64,000 nucleotides of DNA from Salinimonas iocasae (lineage in GTDB: Bacteria > Pseudomonadota > Gammaproteobacteria > Enterobacterales > Alteromonadaceae): the NCBI RefSeq assembly GCF_006228385.1, contig NZ_CP039852.1, positions 3,674,001 to 3,738,000 on the forward strand, given 5' to 3'. Shown piece after piece: positions 1 to 8,427 of the stretch. Every line of letters starts with the position of its first letter. The first letter of the stretch is position 1. The notes beneath the pieces were generated by a model. That model saw only the letters and a list, made by a program, of their open reading frames with translations. It was not told the DNA's origin and did not search any database. Made by a program: the position numbers and the translations under genes.

Positions 1-578
1 AGAAAGTTAGTCAGTGTTCGGTTATGTCCCCAGTATTGATTCTGACGGTCGCTGAGTACGACAAAGCTGAATTGCGATAATGCCTGTCTGTAAAGGTGGC
101 TGGGCAAATCGTCGAAAAAACCTGCAATGGCTATGTCGCAATCCCCGTTCTCCAGTGCTTTAGCGGGTAACTCTCCTGTGGTATTTCGCACTACAATTCG
201 CACATGGGGAGCAACTTCCTGTACCCGCCGAACCAGGCGGGGTAATAGCATCAGCTCCATGAAATCCGTGGAGTACAGTTGGACTGTGTCGGTGCGTGAA
301 GCCAAGTCATCTTCGCTACTTCGCACATAAAACCGCTCAAGCGAACGCATCAGCGTACATACCTCTTCTGCCAGACCGTCCGCTTTGGGTGTTGGGGTCA
401 GGCCCCGACCGGTTCTGACAAAGAGCGGATCATCAAACTCGCTACGCAGCTTTTTCAGTTTGTGACTTAACGCTGGCTGACTCAGATTCATCCGAAGCGA
501 TGCCCGACTAAGGCTGCGCTCTTCATATAACACCGTAAACAGCATGAGCAGATTAAAGTCTTTTGATGCGATATTCAT
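1..578 (-). CDS. LysR-family transcriptional regulator, C-terminus cut by window edge
   Basis: The reverse strand reads without a stop from an ATG at 578 to the left edge, giving about 192 residues. The first 60 or so carry a LysR winged helix-turn-helix (MNIASKDFNLLMLF, then SLSRASLRMNLSQPALSHKL), followed by the linker helix and the start of a substrate-binding domain. LysR proteins are usually near 300 residues, so roughly a third is missing off the left edge. It is divergent from the Old Yellow Enzyme gene at 745 with 166 bp between, the usual arrangement for a LysR regulator and its target. Regulation of that gene is inferred, and the ligand is unknown. It was identified by translating the edge-truncated frame by hand. 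Confidence 0.9.
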   Translation of the reverse strand, partial: MNIASKDFNLLMLFTVLYEERSLSRASLRMNLSQPALSHKLKKLRSEFDDPLFVRTGRGLTPTPKADGLAEEVCTLMRSLERFYVRSSEDDLASRTDTVQLYSTDFMELMLLPRLVRRVQEVAPHVRIVVRNTTGELPAKALENGDCDIAIAGFFDDLPSHLYRQALSQFSFVVLSDRQNQYWGHNRTLTNF

Positions 579-744
579 AATTTGGAACAGCTTTATTCAA
601 AACATTCATTTTTTATATTCTGAATCATCCCTATTTCCGTAAGGTATAGCAAGATGTCTCTTGCTCACCTTAATAACCCGGGCTACAGCGCTATGTAAAT
701 GCGCGCTTAGTACCTTCAGTTTAATAAAGAAGGAATACCTGTCT

Positions 745-1851
745 ATGTCAGCATTGTTCGACACATTTGCCCTCAAAGATATCACCCTGCGTAACCGTAT
801 CGCCGTTCCCCCAATGTGCCAGTACAGCGCCGAAGACGGCTTTGTAAACCAGTGGCACGAAGCAAACTATCAGTCATTCGCCCGTGGCGGCGCGGGTCTG
901 GTGATTGTTGAGGCCACGGCGGTATCACCGGAAGGCCGGATTTCTCCTGAAGATCTGGGTATCTGGAAAGATGATCATGTGGCAGGTTTAGCCAATGTGG
1001 CTCAGCGTATCAAAGATCAGGGAGCGGTAGCCGGTATTCAGATTGCCCACGCGGGTCGTAAAGCCTCTGCCAACAGTCCCTGGAACGGTGATGACCACCT
1101 GGCTGAAGACGATCCTAAAGGCTGGCCAATCATTGGTCCTTCAGCGGTACCGTTCGGCGCTAATTTACCCCGTACCCCTGATGCCATGACTAAGTCCGAT
1201 ATTGAGCGGGTTAAAGCCGACTTTGTGGCCGGGGCAAAACGTGCGCTGGAGGCCGGCTTTGAATGGCTGGAGCTGCATTTTGCTCATGGCTATCTGGCGC
1301 AGAGCTTTTTCTCTAAACATGCCAATATCCGTAACGACGAGTACGGCGGCGATGCCGAAGGCCGGGGCCGTTTTCTGCTGGAAACGCTGGAGGCCGTGCG
1401 TGAAGTATGGCCAGACTATCTGCCCCTGACTATTCGCTTCGGGGTGATTGAATATGATGGCGATGACGAGCAGACGCAGGCTGAGTCTATTGAACTGGTG
1501 AAACAATTTAAAGCCAGAGGTGCTGATTTTGTCAGTGTGAGTGTTGGCTTTAATATACCTGACGCTAACATTCCCTGGGGTCCGGCCTTTTTGGCACCGG
1601 TTGCTGAGCGGGTACGCCGCGAAGCCGATATCCCGGTCGCTACAGCCTGGGGGGTGGATACCCCGGAACTGGCTAACGAAACGGTTGAAAAAGAGCAACT
1701 GGACCTGGTCATGGTCGGCCGCATGCATCTGACAAATCCTCACTGGGCATACTTTGCGGCCAAAAAGCTGGGCGTAGAGAAGCCATCATGGGTCATGCCA
1801 GCGCCTTATGCGCACTGGCTACAGCGCTACGCGCCGTCTGACGAACGTTAA
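745..1851 (+). CDS. NADH:flavin oxidoreductase, Old Yellow Enzyme family (YqjM-like)
   Basis: This is a 368-residue FMN-dependent ene-reductase of the Old Yellow Enzyme family, predicted to reduce activated C=C bonds with NAD(P)H in the cytoplasm. The start is the ATG at 745 (MSALFDTF), preceded by AAGAAGGA; the frame stays open further upstream but those residues do not look like family sequence. The N-terminal PPMCQYS carries the Cys and Tyr typical of the YqjM/thermophilic-like class. HAGRKA, the ligand-binding LHFAHGYLAQSFFS and the NDEYGG segment are all present. Length matches the class (about 340-370). It is divergent from a LysR regulator and followed by a UUCG-loop terminator. The physiological substrate is unknown. 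Confidence 0.93.
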   Translation: MSALFDTFALKDITLRNRIAVPPMCQYSAEDGFVNQWHEANYQSFARGGAGLVIVEATAVSPEGRISPEDLGIWKDDHVAGLANVAQRIKDQGAVAGIQIAHAGRKASANSPWNGDDHLAEDDPKGWPIIGPSAVPFGANLPRTPDAMTKSDIERVKADFVAGAKRALEAGFEWLELHFAHGYLAQSFFSKHANIRNDEYGGDAEGRGRFLLETLEAVREVWPDYLPLTIRFGVIEYDGDDEQTQAESIELVKQFKARGADFVSVSVGFNIPDANIPWGPAFLAPVAERVRREADIPVATAWGVDTPELANETVEKEQLDLVMVGRMHLTNPHWAYFAAKKLGVEKPSWVMPAPYAHWLQRYAPSDER

Positions 1852-1906
1852 TTGTCAGGTCAGCGGCATGATGCCCTGATCGGGAGATAACACAGAGAAA
1901 GTAAAT

Positions 1907-1934
1907 AAAACGCTACCTTCGGGTAGCGTTTTTT
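1907..1934. terminator. Bidirectional Rho-independent terminator
   Basis: A perfect 7-bp stem CGCTACC/GGTAGCG (1911-1917 with 1922-1928) closes on a stable TTCG tetraloop. It is flanked by AAAA on the left and TTTTTT on the right. It lies between the convergent oxidoreductase (745-1851) and LysR gene (1941-2840), so it can end both transcripts. Confidence 0.9.
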
Positions 1935-1940
1935 ATGCCG

Positions 1941-2840
1941 TTATACCTGATCCAACTGCGTTTGTAACACCGGTATCAGGGTATGCATACGAGCGGGCAA
2001 GTCCCGGTCACTGCGATAAATCAGGTACAGCGGCTCTTCAATCAGCGGAATATTCCCCATGACGCTTAACGCGCTTTGATACGCGCTTGCCTCAAGCACG
2101 CTGCGTGGCAGTACAGTAAACCCCAGCCCCATAGACACCGGTAGCAAAATCTCATGAATCTGGTTAACAAAACTCATGGTCGGTATTTTGTTAAACGGCA
2201 CCGCCCGCAGAGTATCCGATTCACTATGGCTTAGATATAAGCTGGTGTAATAGTCGCTGTCTGGATGACGTACCATCCCTAAATCAAACAGGTAGTCCGC
2301 CAGGTTTTGTGCGCCCTGGGGCCGGTTTGCCGGAACAATAATAGCGATGGATTCACGCCCGATTTTTTTAGCCTCAAAGCTTAATGAGTCCGGCTTTTCT
2401 GTCACGATCCCCAGATCAATCTGGTTCTCTTTTAACGCATTAAGCACACTTTGATAGGGCGCTGCCTGCAAGTAAATACGCAGCCCCGGATAAGTCTGTT
2501 GCTCCTGTAACAACCTGCTGTAAAGTCGTATCGCACTTGAACCGGAACAGGCAATGCGGCATGTCCCACTATACGGGTCTTCTGCGCCAAGCTGCGCGAG
2601 TAATTGTTGCTCATTATCTTCAAGTGTTCTGGCATAGGTATACAGTTTTTCGCCTTGCATCGTTACCGTGAAGGTTTTGCCAGAACGCTTTATTAACGGG
2701 TACCCACAGGCGGATTCCAGTTTTTGAATATGTTGACTGACTCCGGGCTGGGTCATAAACAACTTTTCAGCAGTGCGGGTAAAGTGCCCTGTGTCCACTA
2801 GTACGCAGAAGGTGCGCAACCACACCGGATTAATCTTCAT
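1941..2840 (-). CDS. LysR-family transcriptional regulator
   Basis: This 299-residue protein has the full LysR length. The N-terminal helix-turn-helix is at residues 5-65 (HFTRTAEKLFMTQPGVSQHI), and the periplasmic-binding-like effector domain runs from about residue 90 to the end, with the IDLGIVTEKPDS segment typical of this fold. The ATG at 2840 is 98 bp from the divergent VOC gene at 2939. The gap is AT-rich and contains related TTATCAAAATAAG and TTATCATTTTAG stretches that could be binding sites. Control of the VOC gene is inferred from the arrangement only, and the effector is unknown. Confidence 0.92.
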   Translation of the reverse strand: MKINPVWLRTFCVLVDTGHFTRTAEKLFMTQPGVSQHIQKLESACGYPLIKRSGKTFTVTMQGEKLYTYARTLEDNEQQLLAQLGAEDPYSGTCRIACSGSSAIRLYSRLLQEQQTYPGLRIYLQAAPYQSVLNALKENQIDLGIVTEKPDSLSFEAKKIGRESIAIIVPANRPQGAQNLADYLFDLGMVRHPDSDYYTSLYLSHSESDTLRAVPFNKIPTMSFVNQIHEILLPVSMGLGFTVLPRSVLEASAYQSALSVMGNIPLIEEPLYLIYRSDRDLPARMHTLIPVLQTQLDQV

Positions 2841-2938
2841 AATTTAAATTTATCAAAATAAGAAAAAACCATAATTTATCATTTTAGCGCTGACCACGTA
2901 ACCTTGCTCATGAATTCATCACATACCGGAGCAAAATC

Positions 2939-3448
2939 ATGAGTAAACAAACACCATTCCCCAGAACGTTTTCACATATCGGCCTTTCAGTGCCTGACCT
3001 GGACGCTGCAGTGAAATTCTATACCGAAGTGCTTGGCTGGTATCTGATTATGGAGCCAACCAACATTGAGGAAGATAACAGCGCCATCGGCGAGATGTGC
3101 ACTGATGTCTTTGGAGCAGGTTGGGGAGAGTTCCGTATTGCTCACCTTTCGACCGGGGATCGCATTGGGGTTGAGATTTTTGAATTCAAAAATCAGGAAA
3201 ACCCGGAAAATAACTTTGAATACTGGAAAACCGGTATTTTTCATTTCTGTGTACAGGATCCTGATGTAGAAGGCCTCGCTGAGAAGATTGAAGCGGCAGG
3301 CGGTAAACGCCGTATGCCCAAGCCACGCTATTATTATCCGGGCGAAAAGCCGTTCCGGATGATTTATATGGAAGACCCCTTTGGCAACATTCTGGAAATT
3401 TATAGCCACAGCTATGAGTTAACGTATTCAGCCGGTGCTTATTCATAG
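2939..3448 (+). CDS. VOC-family protein (glyoxalase/dioxygenase superfamily)
   Basis: This 169-residue protein of the vicinal oxygen chelate superfamily has two beta-alpha-beta-beta-beta modules. The first begins FSHIGLSVPDLDAAVKFYTE, the classic VOC opening with a metal-ligand His. The second contains GIFHFCVQDPDVEGLAEKI and ends DPFGNILEIYSHSYE with the final metal-ligand Glu. Members include glyoxalases, extradiol dioxygenases and resistance proteins, and the sequence does not decide which reaction is catalysed. The start ATG at 2939 is preceded by a GGAGC element. It is a single gene divergent from a LysR regulator, which suggests an inducible catabolic or detoxification role (inference). 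Confidence 0.88.
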   Translation: MSKQTPFPRTFSHIGLSVPDLDAAVKFYTEVLGWYLIMEPTNIEEDNSAIGEMCTDVFGAGWGEFRIAHLSTGDRIGVEIFEFKNQENPENNFEYWKTGIFHFCVQDPDVEGLAEKIEAAGGKRRMPKPRYYYPGEKPFRMIYMEDPFGNILEIYSHSYELTYSAGAYS

Positions 3449-3452
3449 ATAC

Positions 3453-3480
3453 AAAAAAGCCCGCCATACAGTGGCGGGCC
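3453..3480 (-). terminator. Strong hairpin after VOC gene; T-run only on the minus strand
   Basis: The stem GCCCGCCA/TGGCGGGC (3459-3466 with 3472-3479) is 8 bp and perfect. The A-run at 3453-3458 makes a U-run only for minus-strand transcripts, and on the plus strand the hairpin is followed by AAACTC. It may still stop or stabilise the VOC mRNA. The rest of the 3449-3748 gap is AT-rich, and I see no further gene in it. Confidence 0.6.
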
Positions 3481-3748
3481 AAACTCATCACCATGAGAAA
3501 GTGATAAACGAAGGAATAACAATAAGAGTCGATGCGCTTAGTGATAGCACGACTATTCACTGTCTAAATACAATACGGAAAGAGCATTCAAAAAAGTTTA
3601 ATTAAATTTTAAAAAAAGTAGCAAAAAATCGAGACTACGCATAAAGCAAAGACGAGATCACAAAGTCAAAATTATAATTTGCATTTATCGTTGGAGAATA
3701 TATATTGAAGCCGCCTTTTTGTGGCAGATTGATTATTAAGGGACTTCA

Positions 3749-4108
3749 ATGAAAGCAAAACTAATCGGACTAGCACTCGCTACTGCGGCACTAACTTCAG
3801 GTTGTGCTACTATTCTTACCGAAGACAACTACAAAATGAACGTTACAACATCTAACGGCCAGCAAACCACGGTGGCGGTAGATGGTCAAAATCAGACCGT
3901 ACCTGGCGTAGTTACAGTCAAAAAAGAAAACAAAGATAAAGTACTGGTAGCTCAGGATGCTAATTGTTCGGACGTAGCACTTAACAAAGAGATTGAAGGT
4001 GCATTCTTCATCAACTTATTAAGTGGCGGCGTATTCGGCTCTTCAACTGATTACGGCACAGATAAAATGTGGCGTTATCAGGAATCAGTGACAGTACCTT
4101 GTAGCTAA
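3749..4108 (+). CDS. Small secreted lipoprotein of unknown function
   Basis: This 119-residue protein begins with a signal peptide ending in the lipobox LTSGCAT (Cys at about residue 19), so it should be lipid-anchored after processing by signal peptidase II. The mature part is Thr/Asn/Gln-rich and beta-prone, with a Gly-rich patch (LLSGGVFGSSTDYG) and two further Cys residues, one near the C-terminus (VPCS), that could form a disulphide. The ATG at 3749 lies shortly after a GGGAC element. I do not recognise a characterised family. The next gene starts 8 bp after the stop, but a terminator lies inside that gene's start, so this lipoprotein is probably expressed at a higher level than its neighbour. 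Confidence 0.8.
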   Translation: MKAKLIGLALATAALTSGCATILTEDNYKMNVTTSNGQQTTVAVDGQNQTVPGVVTVKKENKDKVLVAQDANCSDVALNKEIEGAFFINLLSGGVFGSSTDYGTDKMWRYQESVTVPCS

Positions 4109-4115
4109 CACCTGC

Positions 4116-5951
4116 ATGAGAACTGCCCGATTCAAAGGAAGCCTTCTGGCTTCCTTTTTATATTGTTTTCTCTTTTTTCTTCCAGCCATTTCTCAAGCTT
4201 CAGCGCCCGATAAAAATCATCTCGTCCATCAGCTCGACATTCAAAAGGCAGCCAGCTCACCCGTTTGGCAAAGTTTGTTGCAGTTAAAAGGTAACAAACC
4301 GCTTAATGCTAATTATAAAGGGTATTTATCGAACCCCATTTCAGCGCGAGCTGAACTTACCGCAACCATCGACCTGATATACTCATCGCCGCAGCAAGCG
4401 TGTCAGTATCCAGCCCGAAAGCAGTTTATTGAAACTCTCTTACAGCTACCATCAGGCTCATTGTCGCTCCAACCTTGTACAGATTATGAGGAATTCAGAC
4501 AACGCGTTCCTACTGATGAAGCTTTTTTGGTATTCGCTGCTGAGAATGTGACATCCGCCAGCTCCATGATGGGCCATATCATGCTGCGGTTTGACGGCAC
4601 AAACGCAGACAACATTAATGTTCAGCACGGTGTGACATTTTTTACCGAATTAGACACGCTCAATATTCCTGCTTTGCTTTACGAAACACTTATTGAAGGA
4701 AAACCCGGTATATTTCAGGTCGCGCCTTACGCCCCGTTTCAGCAGCACTACCGGCAAAAAGAGCAGCGAAATGTTTGGGAGTACTCATTAGCTCTGAGTC
4801 CGCAGGATAAAGCGCTTATCGCCGGAATGATTTGGGAGTTAGGCCAGTTCAGCCCCGATTATTTCTTTCACTCATATAACTGCGCCACTGTAACCCAACT
4901 ACTGCTGACGCTGGCTCGTCCGTCAAAGTTAAATGAAATGGATGCCGTGGTGACGCCTGCAGATGTTGTTCGGTTTGCTATTGCGCAAAATCTGGTAGCC
5001 AAAACCCGCCTGCTCCCCTCACATAAATGGAAGGCGCAGGCGCTTAGCGAAACCGTAGGTAAAAACGCAGCCGAAGACATTCGCCAGCATTTGGAAAGTG
5101 GAGAAAGTACTGACCTGACATTCGCGCGTACATCCGACAGTTTCATGCGTTTTGAGTATGCAACGAGCCTGAATCGCTTACTTCGGCAGAGAAACTTTAT
5201 TGATGAAAACCGATATCAGAATAATGCTGCGTATCTGGCGTCACGGCGCCCGCAATTTAAGCATATGGCGCTGGATGTTAGTGAGTACAAAAACCCGGTT
5301 AACACCAGTAAAGAAGCGCTTATTGCCATTGGCTTAGAAGACTTTAGAAGCACGCAATCGCTGGTGTTTCGCTTTTTTCCCGTCGCCAGTGATATTGACT
5401 CCGATAACCGCAACTATTCGGGGGAAACCGCATTGTCTCTGGCAGATATCAAAGTGCGTTATACGCCACAAAAAAACACACTGCACCTGGATCAGCTGTG
5501 GTTGTACAACATGACGTCAAGGGTTCCTTACCATGATGTTACCGGTGATATTTCAACCGGACTGAAAGTGGGATTAAACCGCGTATTCGACGACAACTTG
5601 CAGCGAAACCTTGTAGCAGAGGCTGAATTCTCTGCAGGTTATACGTTTCCGGTATCAAAGATTGGCGGCGTATTTGCCGAAAGTGGCCTGGGGATTAGCG
5701 CTGACACGCACAGAATTCAGGCGTATGCAGAACCCCGAATCGGGGCTTTCGCTTATCTGCGCAACAATACCAAGTTACGCATTGAGGCTGCGTGGGGCCT
5801 GAATAAATATGCGGGGAGTAATGTAAAACGATTTGAAACGCATCTGACTCATTATCTGAACAATGCATGGTCGGTCAACGCACGATTGAAACGGCTTCTG
5901 GCAAAAGAGGATGAGACGTTTACATCCTTCAACCTGCGTTACAGGTTTTGA
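4116..5951 (+). CDS. DUF4105 (Lnb N-terminal periplasmic domain) protein with C-terminal outer-membrane barrel
   Basis: This 611-residue protein has a signal peptide at residues 1-29 (hydrophobic run LLASFLYCFLFFLPAI, cleaved near QASA). Residues about 120-320 match the DUF4105/Lnb periplasmic domain, with SSMMGHIMLRFDG and FHSYNCATVTQLLL. The conserved His and the Asn-Cys pair resemble a permuted papain-like fold, though hydrolase activity is only an inference. Residues about 400-611 are rich in amphipathic beta strands and end FNLRYRF, with a terminal Phe as in outer-membrane barrels. It starts 8 bp after the lipoprotein stop without a clear Shine-Dalgarno. A terminator hairpin sits within codons 7-15, suggesting attenuated read-through expression. 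Confidence 0.85.
   Translation: MRTARFKGSLLASFLYCFLFFLPAISQASAPDKNHLVHQLDIQKAASSPVWQSLLQLKGNKPLNANYKGYLSNPISARAELTATIDLIYSSPQQACQYPARKQFIETLLQLPSGSLSLQPCTDYEEFRQRVPTDEAFLVFAAENVTSASSMMGHIMLRFDGTNADNINVQHGVTFFTELDTLNIPALLYETLIEGKPGIFQVAPYAPFQQHYRQKEQRNVWEYSLALSPQDKALIAGMIWELGQFSPDYFFHSYNCATVTQLLLTLARPSKLNEMDAVVTPADVVRFAIAQNLVAKTRLLPSHKWKAQALSETVGKNAAEDIRQHLESGESTDLTFARTSDSFMRFEYATSLNRLLRQRNFIDENRYQNNAAYLASRRPQFKHMALDVSEYKNPVNTSKEALIAIGLEDFRSTQSLVFRFFPVASDIDSDNRNYSGETALSLADIKVRYTPQKNTLHLDQLWLYNMTSRVPYHDVTGDISTGLKVGLNRVFDDNLQRNLVAEAEFSAGYTFPVSKIGGVFAESGLGISADTHRIQAYAEPRIGAFAYLRNNTKLRIEAAWGLNKYAGSNVKRFETHLTHYLNNAWSVNARLKRLLAKEDETFTSFNLRYRF
4134..4159 (+). terminator. Rho-independent terminator/attenuator inside the DUF4105 signal-peptide codons
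   Basis: A perfect 10-bp stem AAAGGAAGCC/GGCTTCCTTT (4134-4143 with 4148-4157) has a TTCT loop and runs directly into TTTTT (4155-4159). It is placed as expected for the end of the lipoprotein transcript, 26 bp after that stop, yet it falls within codons 7-15 of the next gene. Read-through would therefore be needed to express the DUF4105 protein. Confidence 0.8.
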
Positions 5952-5969
5952 CATTGTGACACCAGTAAC

Positions 5970-5997
5970 AAAAAAGCCGGGTACTTGCTTCCCGGCT
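5970..5997 (-). terminator. Terminator for hslO (convergent intergenic)
   Basis: The stem AGCCGGG/CCCGGCT (5975-5981 with 5991-5997) is perfect, with a 9-nt loop. The A-run at 5970-5975 gives a U-run on minus-strand RNA, so it mainly ends the hslR-hslO transcript. On the plus strand only ATTTAC follows. Confidence 0.78.
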
Positions 5998-6016
5998 ATT
6001 TACCTAAGAGTGAACG

Positions 6017-6919
6017 TTACTGTTGATTATCCGGCGCTTTCTCAAAATGTCCGGCGTGAATGGCTTCAATATCAATGGTATCGAAGCGGTACTCGGTATG
6101 GCAGTACTGACAATTCATCTTAACTGCACCTTCCTCTTCAATGACCTGCAGTAGCTCTGCTTTTTCAACATTGCGTAGTGCTTCGGCACTCCTGCTGCGC
6201 GAGCAGGTACAGGCAAAACTAACAGTGTGGGGGTCGAAAAGCTCAACCTCCTCTTCGTGATACAGTCGATAAAGGATATCCTCTACCGGCAGCCCGAAGA
6301 TTTCTTCTGCGCGTAATGTTTCAGCCAGCTTACTAAGATGTTCAAACTCCGTATCCTGCGAAACATTAGTATTTTCTGCCTGAGTGGGCATTACCTGAAG
6401 CAGCATACCTGCTGCTTTTACCCGCTCAGGATCACTTAAATCAGTATACAAGCGAACCTGAGTGGCCAACTGCTCTGACTGTGCAAAATAGTTTTCGATA
6501 CATTCGGCCAGTGTTGGCTTATCTAACGCCACAACGCCCTGGTACCGCTCACCGTCCTGCGGTGTGATCGTAATAACCAATACACCTTTTTCCATCAGGT
6601 CTTCAAAGCGCTCGGGTAACGATGCCGCTTCTTCATCCCAGCGGGCCACACCACGCAACGTATAATCGTGCGTAGCGTTTACCACTGCATATTTCACCGC
6701 ACCCTGCCCCTGGATTTGCAGGCCGATCTCGCCTTTGAATTTGAGAATGGCGGTAAGCAGGCAGGTCGCAGCAGCCATTTCACCCAACAATTTCTGAACC
6801 TGCACCGGATATTCATAACTATGAACAATATGTTGCAGACTATCGTCGAGCCGGGCAATTTCGCCACGAACATTGGCTTTATTGATTAAGAATCGATGTA
6901 ACTGATCAAAATGCGTCAT
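6017..6919 (-). CDS. hslO: Hsp33 redox-regulated chaperone
   Basis: HslO is a cytoplasmic holdase activated by oxidation: a C-terminal zinc centre releases zinc, disulphides form and unfolded proteins are bound. At 300 residues it matches the family (about 290). The four zinc ligands are visible as C237-x-C239 (ACTCS) and C270-x-x-C273 (NCQYCH). The N-terminal domain contains the GEIGLQIQGQG and LRGVARWDEE segments typical of Hsp33. It lies 21 bp downstream of hslR on the same strand, the same pairing as in Escherichia coli, so co-transcription as a heat-shock unit is likely. A terminator follows at 5970-5997. Confidence 0.97.
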   Translation of the reverse strand: MTHFDQLHRFLINKANVRGEIARLDDSLQHIVHSYEYPVQVQKLLGEMAAATCLLTAILKFKGEIGLQIQGQGAVKYAVVNATHDYTLRGVARWDEEAASLPERFEDLMEKGVLVITITPQDGERYQGVVALDKPTLAECIENYFAQSEQLATQVRLYTDLSDPERVKAAGMLLQVMPTQAENTNVSQDTEFEHLSKLAETLRAEEIFGLPVEDILYRLYHEEEVELFDPHTVSFACTCSRSRSAEALRNVEKAELLQVIEEEGAVKMNCQYCHTEYRFDTIDIEAIHAGHFEKAPDNQQ

Positions 6920-6940
6920 ATAGTTTTTCCTGGCAACACA

Positions 6941-7345
6941 TTAACTGTGTTTAAGTTTAATAATTTCTCGGCGCTGTTTCTTGTCCGGGCGGCCGTCAGG
7001 TTTAGGGCTGTGAAAGGAGCTGAGCTTGCGCGCAAGCTGATTCTCTTCGCGCTTATCGGCACTAGCCTGAGTTTCACTGTAAAGTTCCTGTGCCAGCGGT
7101 GCGCCCAATCGCTTCTCGCTAAGTTTGAGCACTTCCACTTCTTTGTGGTCCCAACCAGCGGGAATTTTTATCATGGCACCGATTTCTACCTGCCTGCCCG
7201 GTTTGGCACGCTGACCGTTGTACTGAACTTTGCCAGACTGGACCATGTCTCTGGCCAGCGCACGGGTTTTAAAGAACCGCGCTGCCCATAGCCACTTGTC
7301 TAGTCTGACATTTTCCGATGATTTGGCTTGTTTGGATTCGCTCAT
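6941..7345 (-). CDS. hslR: Hsp15, S4-domain ribosome-associated heat shock protein
   Basis: This 134-residue protein has an N-terminal S4 RNA-binding domain (residues about 10-70: VRLDKWLWAARFFKTRALA, then VQYNGQRAKPGRQV) and a basic Lys/Arg-rich tail. In E. coli, Hsp15 binds the 50S subunit carrying a stalled nascent chain and helps recycle it. The start ATG at 7345 fits the family. It is the first gene of an hslR-hslO pair and is divergent from the gspC promoter. I did not find a convincing sigma-32 promoter by eye in the 122-bp gap. Confidence 0.95.
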   Translation of the reverse strand: MSESKQAKSSENVRLDKWLWAARFFKTRALARDMVQSGKVQYNGQRAKPGRQVEIGAMIKIPAGWDHKEVEVLKLSEKRLGAPLAQELYSETQASADKREENQLARKLSSFHSPKPDGRPDKKQRREIIKLKHS

Positions 7346-7376
7346 GTAATATTTTTGTCACTCTTTCGTTTTAGTG

Positions 7377-7406
7377 TTGTGGCCCCCACGCTGACTAAGC
7401 TATGAT
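7377..7406 (+). promoter_or_regulatory. Candidate sigma-70 promoter for the gsp operon
   Basis: TTGTGG (7377-7382) and TATGAT (7401-7406) are separated by 18 bp and lie about 60 bp before the gspC ATG. The -10 is a 5/6 match and the -35 is moderate. It is the only good match I saw in the divergent hslR-gspC gap. Confidence 0.45.
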
Positions 7407-7467
7407 GGTTCAGCTAACGCCCGGTTTACCAAATTTTAACTAATAAAAGCAGTACCTCGTTGACAGC

Positions 7468-8409
7468 ATGACCTTTAATAAATTCAATTATAGCGCCCTG
7501 ACCGCTCAGCTAGTGCGACACCAAAAAGTGTTGCGCCTTGTGGTCGTTGTGCTGTTAAGTCTTTACCTTATTGCATTCGCTGCCCGACTTTTCTGGCAGC
7601 TATGGCCACAACCTGACCAGACAGCGCCCCCATCTGCAACTAACGCAGTGGGAACGACAACCACGTCTTCGGCGCAAAATGGGGTCAACATCACCCGTTT
7701 ACAACAGCTGAATCTGTTTGGTGTCCGATCTGAGACGCCTGAAGCACCGAAAGAGCAGGTGACCGACGCGCCCCAAACCTCCCTGAACCTTACGCTTACC
7801 GGTGTTGTTGCCAGCTCTATTGTAGAAGAAGCCGCGGCAATAATCGAAAATAAAGGTACGCAGATGGTATACGGGCTGGGCGAGAAAATAGAGGGTACCA
7901 ATGTGACCCTGCATCAGGTGCAGAACGACCGCGTGATCATAAAAAATGGCTCACGTAACGAAACGCTGATGCTGGACGGCCTTGACTATGAAAAAGCGAA
8001 TAAGCAGCGTCAACGTAATGCAAACCCACCACGTGAAATGACACCCAGTAATCCGCCCCCGGGCCGGGAATCTTCGACTTTGAGTCGGGAAGCAGCAGAA
8101 GCAACCGCAGCGTTAAGAGATGAACCTGCCAGCTTTACCGATTTTATTTCCATTTCGCCAAAAAGCGCCGATGGACAGTTAGTGGGCTATCAGGTCCAGC
8201 CTGGTAAGAACCCTTCACTTTTTCAGTCTGCCGGGTTACAAAGCGGCGATGTGATTGTGCAAATCAACGGGTATGATTTGACCGATTCGCAGCAAACCAT
8301 GACAGCCATGAATGAATTACGCAGTGCACAATCTATCGAGCTGACCCTGGACCGAGGCGGCGAGTATCTTACGGTTTATCTGGATATGCCAGAAGCCGGT
8401 GCAGAATAA
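7468..8409 (+). CDS. gspC: Type II secretion system inner-membrane protein GspC
   Basis: GspC connects the inner-membrane platform to the GspD secretin. This 313-residue copy has a short cytoplasmic N-terminus, one membrane span at about residues 21-43 (VLRLVVVVLLSLYLIAF) and a Pro/Ser/Thr-rich linker. A homology region at about 75-150 (LNLFGVRSE, then LTLTGVVASS) follows, and a C-terminal PDZ domain spans about 215-305 (GLQSGDVIVQINGYDL). It is the first gene of a twelve-gene gsp operon and is followed 18 bp later by gspD. PDZ-bearing GspC is the form found in Vibrio and relatives. Confidence 0.95.
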   Translation: MTFNKFNYSALTAQLVRHQKVLRLVVVVLLSLYLIAFAARLFWQLWPQPDQTAPPSATNAVGTTTTSSAQNGVNITRLQQLNLFGVRSETPEAPKEQVTDAPQTSLNLTLTGVVASSIVEEAAAIIENKGTQMVYGLGEKIEGTNVTLHQVQNDRVIIKNGSRNETLMLDGLDYEKANKQRQRNANPPREMTPSNPPPGRESSTLSREAAEATAALRDEPASFTDFISISPKSADGQLVGYQVQPGKNPSLFQSAGLQSGDVIVQINGYDLTDSQQTMTAMNELRSAQSIELTLDRGGEYLTVYLDMPEAGAE

Positions 8410-8427
8410 TACAGGAATATAAGAATT

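Noticed and set aside
661..744. A 28-residue N-terminal extension of the Old Yellow Enzyme
   Set aside because: It does not resemble the family, and a Shine-Dalgarno lies just before the ATG at 745.
1165..1743. A 192-codon minus-strand frame inside the Old Yellow Enzyme gene
   Set aside because: The plus-strand frame carries clear OYE motifs over the same bases; the antisense frame has no recognisable protein features or start signal.
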